This document shows positions 7,828 to 14,371 of a stretch of 16,243 bases of DNA, piece by piece. The DNA comes from CALXJM01 sp963930325 (GTDB taxonomy: Bacteria > Bacillota > Clostridia > TANB77 > CAG-508), in NCBI GenBank assembly GCA_963930325.1, contig CAWVME010000118.1, forward strand, positions 1-16,243. Direction: 5' to 3'. Within the stretch, counting starts at the first letter, position 1. The number at the start of each line of letters is the position of its first letter. The position numbers were made by a program, and so were the translations under genes. A model generated the notes under the pieces. The model did not search any database. It was given only the letters and a program-made list of their open reading frames with translations, and was not told the DNA's origin.

Positions 7828-8754
7828 TTATTGCTTTGGCATGCCACTATAGAATTTACCCTGCCATAAATCTCTTTCTCGAAATTTTTTCTCAAAACCA
7901 TGCAAAATCCACATTTTATGTACATTCCAATCTGGCGCAACTAAAATATTTTTTGGAGCATCTCCTGATATTCTATGAATAATTAAATTAGGATTTAAAT
8001 GAGTCATAATATAAATTAGTGTTTCTATATAGTCTTCTAATTCTATAGGCGTATATTCACCTTTTCTATACATGTCTGCAAGGATAGTATTTTCAACTAT
8101 ATATGTGCAATGAATTTTGACTCCTTGCAATTTGTGATTATTAATAAAATCTACTGTATTTTTTATATCTTTTTTTGTTTCTTGAGGAAGCCCAACCATA
8201 ATATGAGTTACAACATCTATATTGTATTTATTTAAAAGTTTTACTGCTTGCGTAAATTGCTCGCTTGTATAACCTCTATGAATAATTTTTCCTATTGTGT
8301 TATTACTTGTTTGCAAACCCAATTCTACACATACATAATACTTATTAGTATAAGACTTTAATAATTTTACTACATCTTCATTAATACAATCTGGTCTTGT
8401 ACCGATAGCTAATCCAACAATTCTATTATCAATTAATGCTGCATTATATTTAGATTTTAAATTTTCAATTGTATCATAAGTGTTTGTAAAGTTTTGAAAA
8501 TACACAATAAATTTGTTAGCCCTTTTAGCCCTATAAGTTGTAAAATAATAACGAATTTGTTCTGAGATGTTTTGAATAGGGTTTATTAATTCACCAGATC
8601 CCTTTTCGCTACAATAAATACACCCACCATAACCTAAAGCACCATCACGATTTGGGCAAGTGAAGCCTCCATCAACACAAATTTTAAGAGTTCGTTCTCC
8701 AAATTTTTCTTTCAAATATTCATTTAAATGTCTGTATCTTTCCATATCATTCAT
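7828..8754 (-). CDS. ytqA: TIGR01212-family radical SAM protein (YtqA/MnmL-like)
   Basis: A 308-residue radical SAM enzyme. The [4Fe-4S] cluster ligands are Cys33, Cys45 and Cys48 within F-T-C-P-N-R-D-G ... G-G-C-I-Y-C, the long C-x11-C-x2-C spacing characteristic of the YtqA/YhcC group rather than canonical Cx3Cx2C. Downstream blocks also fit: A-I-G-T-R-P-D-C-I, E-L-G-L-Q-T, H-I-M-V-G-L-P-Q-E-T, and G-V-K-I-H near the barrel end. From memory, Bacillus YtqA has been named MnmL and assigned to tRNA wobble-uridine (mnm5s2U) synthesis; I apply that by homology only. The gene is alone and convergent with the methyltransferase. The ATG at 8754 has no Shine-Dalgarno sequence; an ATG at 8745 is an alternative start. 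Confidence 0.88.
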   Translation of the reverse strand: MNDMERYRHLNEYLKEKFGERTLKICVDGGFTCPNRDGALGYGGCIYCSEKGSGELINPIQNISEQIRYYFTTYRAKRANKFIVYFQNFTNTYDTIENLKSKYNAALIDNRIVGLAIGTRPDCINEDVVKLLKSYTNKYYVCVELGLQTSNNTIGKIIHRGYTSEQFTQAVKLLNKYNIDVVTHIMVGLPQETKKDIKNTVDFINNHKLQGVKIHCTYIVENTILADMYRKGEYTPIELEDYIETLIYIMTHLNPNLIIHRISGDAPKNILVAPDWNVHKMWILHGFEKKFRERDLWQGKFYSGMPKQ

Positions 8755-8763
8755 AATGATATT

Positions 8764-8792
8764 AGTATACTAAAAAAAGTATTATCTATCAA
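8764..8792 (-). promoter_or_regulatory. Promoter of ytqA, predicting a nearly leaderless mRNA
   Basis: On the minus strand, TTGATA (8792-8787) and TATACT (8769-8764) are 17 bases apart. The start point would fall around 8756-8758, only a few bases before the ATG at 8754, which agrees with the missing ribosome site. Confidence 0.65.
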
Positions 8793-8916
8793 GAAAAACA
8801 ATTATTGAAAAAATGTTTTTTTAAGTGAACATTAATTGTTCAAAATTATTAAAATTAATAAAATCTAAATAAATTATAAATAAATCCTTAATAATTTTAT
8901 TATAAAATACAATCAT

Positions 8917-8943
8917 CTTACAATTTTGTAATGTAATTGTAAG
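8917..8943. repeat. Inverted repeat upstream of the CmpB-family gene
   Basis: CTTACAATT (8917-8925) and AATTGTAAG (8935-8943) are exact reverse complements around nine bases. A TTGTAA half-site also appears inside (8926-8931), 11 bases before the one in the right arm. This looks more like a regulator site or leader hairpin than a terminator, since no T-run follows. The rest of 8793-9003 is AT-rich with no clear promoter that I can place. Confidence 0.45.
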
Positions 8944-9003
8944 GTAAAACGATGGAAACTTGCAGTAAAAAATCGTATGATAAAATAAAAGGAGAATTAA
9001 AAA

Positions 9004-9651
9004 ATGAAAAAAGAAAATGTAGTAAATTACTTAATTAAAATTTTTTGGATTTTTATAATTGGCAGTATAATAGGATATGTAGTAGAGATGATTGTTGCAT
9101 TTGTGCAAGAAGGTCATATTGTTTCAAGAAAAGGCTTACTGTACGGTCCGTTTATTCAAGTATATGGAATTGGTGCAGTGCTATATTATTTAACAGTTCC
9201 AAAAATAAAAGGATATAAGAAAATATTTTTATTTAGTATGATTATGGGGGGAATAATAGAATATTTATGCTCTTATATTCAAGAAAAATGTTTTGGAACA
9301 GTATCATGGGATTATAGCCATTTACTTTTTAATATTAATGGAAGAACTAGTTTACTTCATTGCGTTTATTGGGGAGGAGCAGGTGTTTTATTTGTTAAAT
9401 TTATTTGTCCACTTATTAATTATATTGAAAATATTCTAAACCGCATTTCATTTAGATATATAACTACTGTATTTGCTTTATTTATGGCAATTAACATATC
9501 ACTTTCGTGCTTAGCTGCTGAAAGACAAAAAGAAAGGGCGCAAAATATAAAGCCACAAGATAACATAGACATATTTTTTGACCAATATTATCCAGATTCT
9601 GTTATGAATAAAGTATATACAAACAAGATAAATAGAATTGTTGTAGAATAA
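9004..9651 (+). CDS. CmpB-family putative ABC transporter permease (PF06541-like)
   Basis: A 215-residue membrane protein with about five hydrophobic segments (residues 10-31, 45-65, 74-92, 118-140 and 150-170) and a hydrophilic tail of about 45 residues. The family signature is clear: G-Y-V-V-E-M near residue 24, then S-R-K-G-L-L-Y-G-P-F-I-Q-V-Y-G-I-G-A (about residues 41-58), followed by E-Y-L-C-S-Y and W-D-Y-S. The family is annotated as putative ABC transporter type IV, but no ATPase adjoins it and its real function is not established. The ribosome site is AGGAG (8990-8994). It is followed at 94 bases by an unrelated membrane-anchored protein gene with its own promoter. Confidence 0.8.
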   Translation: MKKENVVNYLIKIFWIFIIGSIIGYVVEMIVAFVQEGHIVSRKGLLYGPFIQVYGIGAVLYYLTVPKIKGYKKIFLFSMIMGGIIEYLCSYIQEKCFGTVSWDYSHLLFNINGRTSLLHCVYWGGAGVLFVKFICPLINYIENILNRISFRYITTVFALFMAINISLSCLAAERQKERAQNIKPQDNIDIFFDQYYPDSVMNKVYTNKINRIVVE

Positions 9652-9664
9652 AATGTGAAAAAAG

Positions 9665-9693
9665 TAGACAATTTTTTACATTTATGTTATAAT
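9665..9693 (+). promoter_or_regulatory. Strong promoter for the 9745 gene
   Basis: TAGACA (9665-9670) and a perfect TATAAT (9688-9693) are 17 bases apart, and a TG one base before the -10 box gives an extended -10. Transcription would start near 9700, leaving a leader of about 45 bases. Confidence 0.72.
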
Positions 9694-9744
9694 GCAAACA
9701 ACACAGTTAAACTAAATCATAATATAAAAAAGGAGGTAATATAT

Positions 9745-10410
9745 ATGGAAAATGCTGAAAAAAACAAAAAGAACATAGTACGAATTAGTATAGCACTTGT
9801 ACTTATTATTCTTATAGCACTCCTGATAATACTTGGTTACAAATTATATGTTGTTCACAAAATATGGGAAGCAAATACAGATGTTTTAATGGAAAATTAT
9901 TGTCTTACTGTTACAAATTCTAGTAATGGTAATATTTCAAAAACTTATTACAAAGACGGAATTGGAAAAGTAGAAACTATCACTTCAGATGAACATTATT
10001 ATTTGTGGCAGAATGAAGCAGAAGGACAAAAAATGATTGTTAATGTAAATGAGAAGTCTTATGTACCAATCGAAGACGATTACTATACAAATTATAGTGT
10101 AGTTTCACTTCCAAATCTGTTAACAATTTCTGAAAATGTATTTGATCAATATGTTTATTTCTTTAAAGAGGGGATTATTTTAGATACAGAAGTATATGAA
10201 GGAAAAGAATATTATACTTTAAGAGATGATTTGGCTAAAGTATGGATAGACAAAGAAACATATAGGACTATTGGAGAAGCTACATATAGTAATGAAAGCA
10301 CAGTTCCTACAACATTCTATACTTTGGAAATAAATTGTGTAACAGATGAAGATATTGCTCTACCAGATCTTTCTACTTATACACAAAGTACAAATGGTCC
10401 ACAAGAATAA
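9745..10410 (+). CDS. Unrecognised membrane-anchored extracytoplasmic protein
   Basis: I do not recognise this family. The start is set at the ATG at 9745 by an excellent AGGAGG (9731-9736); the longer in-frame opening from 9655 runs through the promoter. The 221-residue protein has a charged N-terminus, one membrane segment (about residues 16-39) and a soluble domain rich in Tyr, Asp, Glu and Thr with alternating beta-like stretches. Segments such as Y-Y-K-D-G-I-G-K-V, Y-L-W-Q-N, G-K-E-Y-Y-T-L and V-W-I-D-K-E-T-Y-R recall LolA/LppX-like half-barrel proteins of Gram-positive envelopes, but this is a weak resemblance only. The protein most likely sits on the outer face of the membrane. There is no cysteine lipobox and no sortase motif. 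It stands between a CmpB-like protein and the Fe-S genes, and its own promoter suggests independent expression. Confidence 0.7.
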   Translation: MENAEKNKKNIVRISIALVLIILIALLIILGYKLYVVHKIWEANTDVLMENYCLTVTNSSNGNISKTYYKDGIGKVETITSDEHYYLWQNEAEGQKMIVNVNEKSYVPIEDDYYTNYSVVSLPNLLTISENVFDQYVYFFKEGIILDTEVYEGKEYYTLRDDLAKVWIDKETYRTIGEATYSNESTVPTTFYTLEINCVTDEDIALPDLSTYTQSTNGPQE

Positions 10411-10421
10411 TTATAGTTATT

Positions 10422-10510
10422 AAAAATAAGGGAAAATAAAAAAGCTAATCTTGCTACACATGGAGAAATTTACATGCGAATCAAGGTGAAAAGTATTTTC
10501 CCTTATTTTT
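10422..10510. ncRNA. Long inverted repeat with inner structured segment (extended terminator or RNA element)
   Basis: AAAAATAAGGGAAAATA (10422-10438) and its exact complement TATTTTCCCTTATTTTT (10494-10510) flank 55 bases. Inside, CTTG (10450-10453) can pair with CAAG (10482-10485), and CATG (10459-10462) with CATG (10473-10476), making a three-tier hairpin. The right arm ends in a T-rich run, so the element can end transcription of the 9745 gene; the A-rich left arm gives a T-run on the other strand too. A 55-base structured interior is unusual for a plain terminator. I match it to no riboswitch or ribozyme consensus. No target-site duplication is obvious, so a miniature transposon is possible but unsupported. 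Confidence 0.6.
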
Positions 10511-10520
10511 TTGTATTTAT

Positions 10521-10549
10521 TTGACATAAGTTAAAACAAATACTATAAT
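10521..10549 (+). promoter_or_regulatory. Perfect consensus sigma-A promoter of the smsCB-like genes
   Basis: TTGACA (10521-10526), 17 bases, TATAAT (10544-10549): all twelve consensus bases. Transcription would start around 10556, at the base of a hairpin (CTTGTTGT 10557-10564 with ATAACAAG 10571-10578) that would form the 5' end of the mRNA just before the GAGGAGG ribosome site. Confidence 0.85.
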
Positions 10550-10591
10550 AAATATGCTTGTTGTACATTAATAACAAGTAGAGGAGGAAAA

Positions 10592-11312
10592 ATGTTAGAG
10601 TTAAAAGATATATGTTTTACACGCGATAACAAAAAAATATTAAATCATATTAATTTAAAAATAGATACAGACAAATTTGTAGTTATAACAGGTCCAAATG
10701 GTTCTGGAAAATCTACTCTAGCTAAAATTATTATAGGAATTGAAAAACCAGATAAAGGGCAAGTATTATTTGATAGCAAGGATATTACGAATTTATCTAT
10801 TGACGAAAGAGCGAAAGAGGGGATTGGTTTTGCTTTTCAGCAACCAGTAAGGTTTAAAGGAATTACAGTATATGATATAATTCGTTTATCAGCAGGAAAA
10901 AACATGACTAAAATGGAAGCATGCGATATTTTATCAAAAGTAGGACTATGTGCTAAAGAATATGTGGATAGAGAAATTAACGCTTCTCTTTCAGGCGGAG
11001 AGCTAAAAAGAATTGAAATTGCTTCTGTTGTTGCTAGAAATTCAAAACTTACAATTTTTGATGAACCAGAAGCAGGAATTGATTTGTGGAGCTTTTCTAA
11101 CCTAATTCAAGTTTTTGAAGCTATGCGAAAAATAGTAAAGCGGAACCACATTGATTATTTCGCATCAAGAAAGAATTTTAAATATTGCAGATAAGGTTAT
11201 TCTAATGAATAATGGAAAAATTGAACAAGTGACTAGTAAAGATGAAATTTTAAAAAGAGTAGTACAAGACTCTGTATGTTGTAAACTAAAAGGAGGAGTA
11301 GACAATGGATAA
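10592..11312 (+). pseudogene. SufC/SmsC-like Fe-S assembly ATPase, interrupted by a 1-nt frameshift
   Basis: ABC-type ATPase of the SufC group, which drives Fe-S cluster assembly on the SufB/SufD scaffold and has no membrane partner. In the first frame: Walker A G-P-N-G-S-G-K-S (34-41), Q-loop F-A-F-Q-Q-P, signature L-S-G-G-E (133-137), and Walker B with I-F-D-E-P-E-A-G-I-D (Asp157, Glu158). The frame ends early at 11194 with unrelated residues. The expected C-terminus, including T-L-I-I-S-H-Q-E with the H-loop histidine (11163-11165) and A-D-K-V-I-L-M, continues one base later and ends at 11312. One extra base within 11136-11139, in or beside a short A-run, explains it; removing it gives a 239-residue protein of normal length. 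The restored 3' end overlaps the scaffold gene by 8 bases, as expected of an intact operon. A sequencing error is quite possible because this function is normally essential. Confidence 0.85.
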
Positions 11313-12222
11313 ACTAGAACAAGATTTATTAAAAGAGATTTCAGATAGCATATCTTCCTTTAAAGGAGCTTATAACATACGTAAAAATGGGAAGGGGATA
11401 GAACGTCAAGTAACAGAAAATGTTAATATTGTAACTAAACAAGAACTTTCTGGTATAGATATTTATGTAAAAGAAAATACTCCGTTTGAAATTATACATA
11501 TTCCAGTTATTTTAACACAAAGTGGACTACACGATATAGTTTACAATGATTTTTATATAGGAAAAAATGCAAATGTTACCATTATTGCTGGTTGCGGAAT
11601 TCATAATGATCATCATGAAAACTCACAACACGATGGAATTCATCGATTCTTTTTAGAAGAAGGGGCAAAAGTTCGTTATATAGAAAAACATTATGGAGAA
11701 GGAGTTGGAACAGGTAAAAAAATTTTAAATCCTGTAACAGAAGTTACCCTAAAAGAAGGAGCCAGCATGGAAATGGAAACTGTGCAAATTAAGGGAGTGG
11801 ATTCTACTATAAGAACAACTTTAGGTACTCTATATGCTAATACCAATTTAGTTGTTGGTGAAAAAATTATGACTCATGGAGACCAAATTGCAGAAACTTC
11901 TTTTGAAGTTAATTTAAATGGGGAAAATGCTAGTACACATGTTACTTCACGTTCTGTAGCAGTAGAAAATTCAAAACAAAAGTTTTCTTCTAAAATTTTT
12001 GGAAATAATAAATGTTTTGCACATGTAGAATGTGATGCAATAATTAAAGATAACGGAACTGTACAAGCCATACCAGAAATTACAGCTAATAACGTAGAGG
12101 CCAACTTAATTCATGAAGCTGCTATTGGAAAGATTGCTGGTGAACAGCTTATTAAACTTATGACTTTAGGCCTTAATGAAAAACAAGCAGAAGAAGAAAT
12201 TATAAAAGGTTTTTTAAAATAA
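11305..12222 (+). CDS. SufB/SufD-family Fe-S cluster scaffold (SmsB-like)
   Basis: A 305-residue SufB/SufD core protein: beta-helix scaffold on which Fe-S clusters are assembled with the SufC-type ATPase encoded just upstream. The C-terminal signature is complete: A-H-V-E-C-D-A-I-I (Cys243), A-I-P-E-I, and L-I-H-E-A-A-I-G-K-I (His270, Glu271) followed by E-Q-L-I-K-L-M and G-L-N-E-K-Q-A-E. Being about 300 residues, it is much shorter than E. coli SufB and closer to the single scaffold of the SUF-like minimal system (SmsCB). No sufS, sufU or second scaffold gene is nearby, which supports the minimal type. Ribosome site: AAAGGAGGAG just upstream, within the restored end of the ATPase gene. Confidence 0.88.
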   Translation: MDKLEQDLLKEISDSISSFKGAYNIRKNGKGIERQVTENVNIVTKQELSGIDIYVKENTPFEIIHIPVILTQSGLHDIVYNDFYIGKNANVTIIAGCGIHNDHHENSQHDGIHRFFLEEGAKVRYIEKHYGEGVGTGKKILNPVTEVTLKEGASMEMETVQIKGVDSTIRTTLGTLYANTNLVVGEKIMTHGDQIAETSFEVNLNGENASTHVTSRSVAVENSKQKFSSKIFGNNKCFAHVECDAIIKDNGTVQAIPEITANNVEANLIHEAAIGKIAGEQLIKLMTLGLNEKQAEEEIIKGFLK

Positions 12223-12230
12223 TTTATTTA

Positions 12231-12260
12231 TTGCTATCTTTTATTATTTACAAGTATAAA
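12231..12260 (+). promoter_or_regulatory. Possible weak promoter and hairpin ahead of dgkA
   Basis: TTGCTA (12231-12236) and TATAAA (12255-12260) are 18 bases apart. The same gap contains an imperfect AT-only hairpin (about 12239-12275) without a T-run after it. Either dgkA is transcribed with the Fe-S genes or has this modest promoter of its own. Confidence 0.3.
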
Positions 12261-12292
12261 CTTTGTAATAATAAAAAAAGGAGAAGAAAAAT

Positions 12293-12667
12293 ATGAAATT
12301 ACATAAAAGCAAAAATTTATTCCATAGTTTTGGTTATGCAATTCAAGGACTATTTTCTGCATTCAAACAAGAGAGAAACTTGAAGATTCATTTAATTGCT
12401 ATTTTTTTCGTGCTATTTGTGGGTGTTTTACTAAAATTGTCTAGCATAGAATGGATTATTTGTGTTTTACTATTTGGGATTGTATTAATATCAGAGCTCA
12501 TTAATACAGCTATTGAAAGTGTAGTAGATTTAGTTTCTCCTGAAATAAATCCCTTAGCTAAGCAAGCTAAGGATATAGCTGCATCAGCTGTTTTTGTTTC
12601 AGCTGTTATTTCTGTAATTATAGCAGGAATTATATTTTTACCAAAATTATTTTTAATTTTTAAATAA
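12293..12667 (+). CDS. dgkA: DgkA-type undecaprenol/diacylglycerol kinase
   Basis: A 124-residue integral membrane kinase with three hydrophobic segments (about residues 32-49, 50-68 and 94-115). Family features are clear: an N-terminal F-x-x-A-x-x-G amphipathic stretch, E-R-N-L-K-I-H, the active-site E-L-I-N-T-A-I-E-S-V-V-D, and K-Q-A-K-D-I-A-A-S-A-V. In Gram-positive bacteria this family mainly phosphorylates undecaprenol, feeding the lipid carrier of cell-wall synthesis, rather than diacylglycerol. Ribosome site AAGGAG upstream; 28 bases separate it from lepB, so the two are probably cotranscribed. Confidence 0.92.
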   Translation: MKLHKSKNLFHSFGYAIQGLFSAFKQERNLKIHLIAIFFVLFVGVLLKLSSIEWIICVLLFGIVLISELINTAIESVVDLVSPEINPLAKQAKDIAASAVFVSAVISVIIAGIIFLPKLFLIFK

Positions 12668-12695
12668 AATCAAAAGAAGAAAAGAGGAGCTTAAA

Positions 12696-13328
12696 ATGAA
12701 TAAAAAATTTATTATAAAAGAGATTATAGAATGGGCTGTTTGCATCGTTGTTGCTGTAGTAATTGCCTTACTAATTAAATTCTTTTTAATTACTCCAACT
12801 ATTGTCCAACAAACATCTATGTATCCAACTTTAGTACACAATCAAAGACTACTATTAAACAGATTTATAAGAACTGCTAAAAAAACACCAGAAAGAGGAG
12901 AAATTATTACATTTGAGGCTCCTACTTCATATAAATCTATTTCTAATGAAAATCCAATGGCAACATATGAGAATGAGCCAACAGGACTTTGGATGAAATT
13001 CTGTTATTACGTTTTAGAAATTAATAAACAAAGCTATATTAAAAGAGTCATTGGCTTACCAGGGGAAGAAGTCAAAATAGAAAATGGGAAAGTCTATATT
13101 AATGGTGAAGAACTAGAAGAAAGCTACCTTATAGATGGAGTAACTACTTCTTTGCAAAACGAGGAACTCAATCACTTTGTGGTTCCAAAGGACTCTGTTT
13201 TTGTTATGGGAGACAACCGAAAAGATAGCATAGATAGTAGAACTTTTGGATGTATTCCAATTTCTAAAATCGAAGGAAGTGTTATTTTGCGTTTTTGGCC
13301 ACTAAATGATTTTGGAAAAGTAGATTAA
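12696..13328 (+). CDS. lepB: Type I signal peptidase
   Basis: A 210-residue S26 signal peptidase that cleaves signal peptides of exported proteins on the outer face of the membrane. One N-terminal membrane segment (about residues 14-32) is followed by box B with the nucleophile Ser41 in Q-Q-T-S-M-Y-P-T. The general base Lys116 lies in Y-I-K-R-V-I-G-L-P-G (box D). Box E reads M-G-D-N-R-x-D-S-x-D-S-R-x-F-G (171 onward). All catalytic features are intact. The start has a GAGGAG ribosome site. Strong terminator hairpins follow. Confidence 0.95.
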   Translation: MNKKFIIKEIIEWAVCIVVAVVIALLIKFFLITPTIVQQTSMYPTLVHNQRLLLNRFIRTAKKTPERGEIITFEAPTSYKSISNENPMATYENEPTGLWMKFCYYVLEINKQSYIKRVIGLPGEEVKIENGKVYINGEELEESYLIDGVTTSLQNEELNHFVVPKDSVFVMGDNRKDSIDSRTFGCIPISKIEGSVILRFWPLNDFGKVD

Positions 13329-13394
13329 TTTTTTCTATAATATTTCTTTTATTAAAATAAGAAAAAAATATTAATAGAAATAGTAACAAAAGTC

Positions 13395-13444
13395 GAAATT
13401 TTTGTTTAGTAAAACTTATAACTAAATGAAAATTTCTTTTTTTT
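13395..13444 (+). terminator. Strong intrinsic terminator after lepB
   Basis: A 16-bp stem formed by GAAATTTTTGTTTAGT (13395-13410) and ACTAAATGAAAATTTC (13421-13436), with two G-U pairs and a 10-base loop, is followed directly by eight T (13437-13444). An earlier imperfect AT hairpin (about 13332-13378) may be a second, weaker stop. Confidence 0.85.
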
Positions 13445-13448
13445 GTTA

Positions 13449-13474
13449 AATAGGGAAAATTGCTTTTCCCTATT
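13449..13474. repeat. Perfect hairpin AATAGGGAAAA / TTTTCCCTATT
   Basis: An 11-bp perfect stem with a TTGC loop, five bases past the T-run of the lepB terminator. No T-run follows on either strand, so it is not a standard terminator. Its core (AGGGAAAA/TTTTCCCT) matches the stem of the element at 10422-10510. Confidence 0.6.
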
Positions 13475-13696
13475 CAATAAAAAATGACAATGTACAGAAA
13501 AATTGTATAGCAATTTTTTGCGTCAACAAATCTTTACGCTTCTTTAAGAACTTAAATATATGTAGTTATATTAGAAAAGTAGCGGAAAGCTCTCGCAAAG
13601 CGAGATTTATTCTGAAGATTTTCTTAAAATTAGCTATTTAATGTTTTGAGTGATGTATAATAAAGAAAAATGATTTGGAAAGGAATGTATATTTTT
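13475..13696. promoter_or_regulatory. Regulatory region upstream of the ABC exporter
   Basis: This gene-free stretch contains an AT hairpin (AAAAATTG 13498-13505 with CAATTTTT 13511-13518), two TCTTTA half-sites exactly 10 bases apart (13531 and 13541) with the palindrome TTCTTTAAGAA (13540-13550), a possible -10 TATATT (13567-13572), a small GC hairpin TCTCGC/GCGAGA (13591-13605), and TATAAT at 13656-13661 without a good -35. Helically phased half-sites near a weak -35 suit an activator such as an OmpR-type response regulator. Its identity is not visible here. Confidence 0.4.
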
Positions 13697-14368
13697 ATGG
13701 AAATTTTGAGAGTAGAAAATTTAAGTAAAGTTTATGGAAAAGGCACTACCAAAGTAGTTGCCTTAGATAATGTTTCTTTTTCTGTTCAGAAAGGAGAATT
13801 TATTGCAATTGTTGGAGCTTCTGGAAGTGGCAAGTCTACACTTTTACATTTGATTGGAGGAGTAGATAGGCCATCTAGCGGAAAAGTGTATATTGATGGA
13901 AAAGATATTTATAAATACAATGATGATGAATTGGCTATATTCAGAAGAAGAAAAGTAGGACTTATTTATCAATTCTATAATTTAATTCCTATTTTAAATG
14001 TAGAAGAAAATATCACTCTTCCATTAGATTTGGATAATCACGATGTTGATACTGAAAAGTTAAATGAGTTAATTCAACTATTAGGATTAGAGACAAGAAA
14101 AAGCCACTTGCCAAATGAACTATCAGGTGGTCAGCAACAAAGGGTTTCAATTGGAAGAGCTATGATTACAGATCCTGCTATTATTTTAGCAGATGAACCA
14201 ACAGGAAATTTAGATTCTAAATCTAGTTATGAAATTGTAGAACTTTTAAGAAAGTCTAATAAGAATTATAATCAAACTATTATTATGATTACTCATAATA
14301 TGGAAATTGCCAAAATAGCAGATAGAATTATAAAATTAGAAGATGGCAAAGTCAAAAAGGAGGAATAG
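13697..14368 (+). CDS. ABC transporter ATP-binding protein (MacB/BceA type)
   Basis: A 223-residue ATPase of the LolD/MacB/BceA branch. I place the start at the ATG at 13697, giving MEILRVENLSK; AAGGA (13680-13684) upstream is a little far but acceptable, while an ATG at 13670 adds nine uncommon residues just past the TATAAT box. Walker A G-A-S-G-S-G-K-S (40-47), signature L-S-G-G-Q-Q-Q-R (142-149), Walker B with L-A-D-E-P-T-G-N-L-D (Asp166, Glu167) and H-loop His200 are all present. It works with the FtsX-type permease that starts three bases after its stop codon. Relatives export or sense peptide antibiotics or lipoproteins and are often under two-component control. Confidence 0.92.
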   Translation: MEILRVENLSKVYGKGTTKVVALDNVSFSVQKGEFIAIVGASGSGKSTLLHLIGGVDRPSSGKVYIDGKDIYKYNDDELAIFRRRKVGLIYQFYNLIPILNVEENITLPLDLDNHDVDTEKLNELIQLLGLETRKSHLPNELSGGQQQRVSIGRAMITDPAIILADEPTGNLDSKSSYEIVELLRKSNKNYNQTIIMITHNMEIAKIADRIIKLEDGKVKKEE

Positions 14369-14371
14369 AAA

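Noticed and set aside
8826..8842. GAAC...GTTC dyad as a LexA/SOS box
   Set aside because: The half-sites are seven bases apart; the Bacillota LexA box has four, and neither flanking gene is an SOS gene.
10444..10485. GCTACAC segment resembling the loop of the preQ1-I riboswitch
   Set aside because: The surrounding stem and the A-rich CUAA tail of that riboswitch are missing, and the downstream genes are not queuosine genes.
10422..10510. Miniature inverted-repeat transposable element as the main call
   Set aside because: No flanking target-site duplication was found, and only one copy is present in the window; kept only as an alternative.
11126..11140. Programmed -1 frameshift in the SufC-like gene
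   Set aside because: The continuing frame needs +1 (or -2), not -1, and no slippery heptamer with a downstream structure is apparent.
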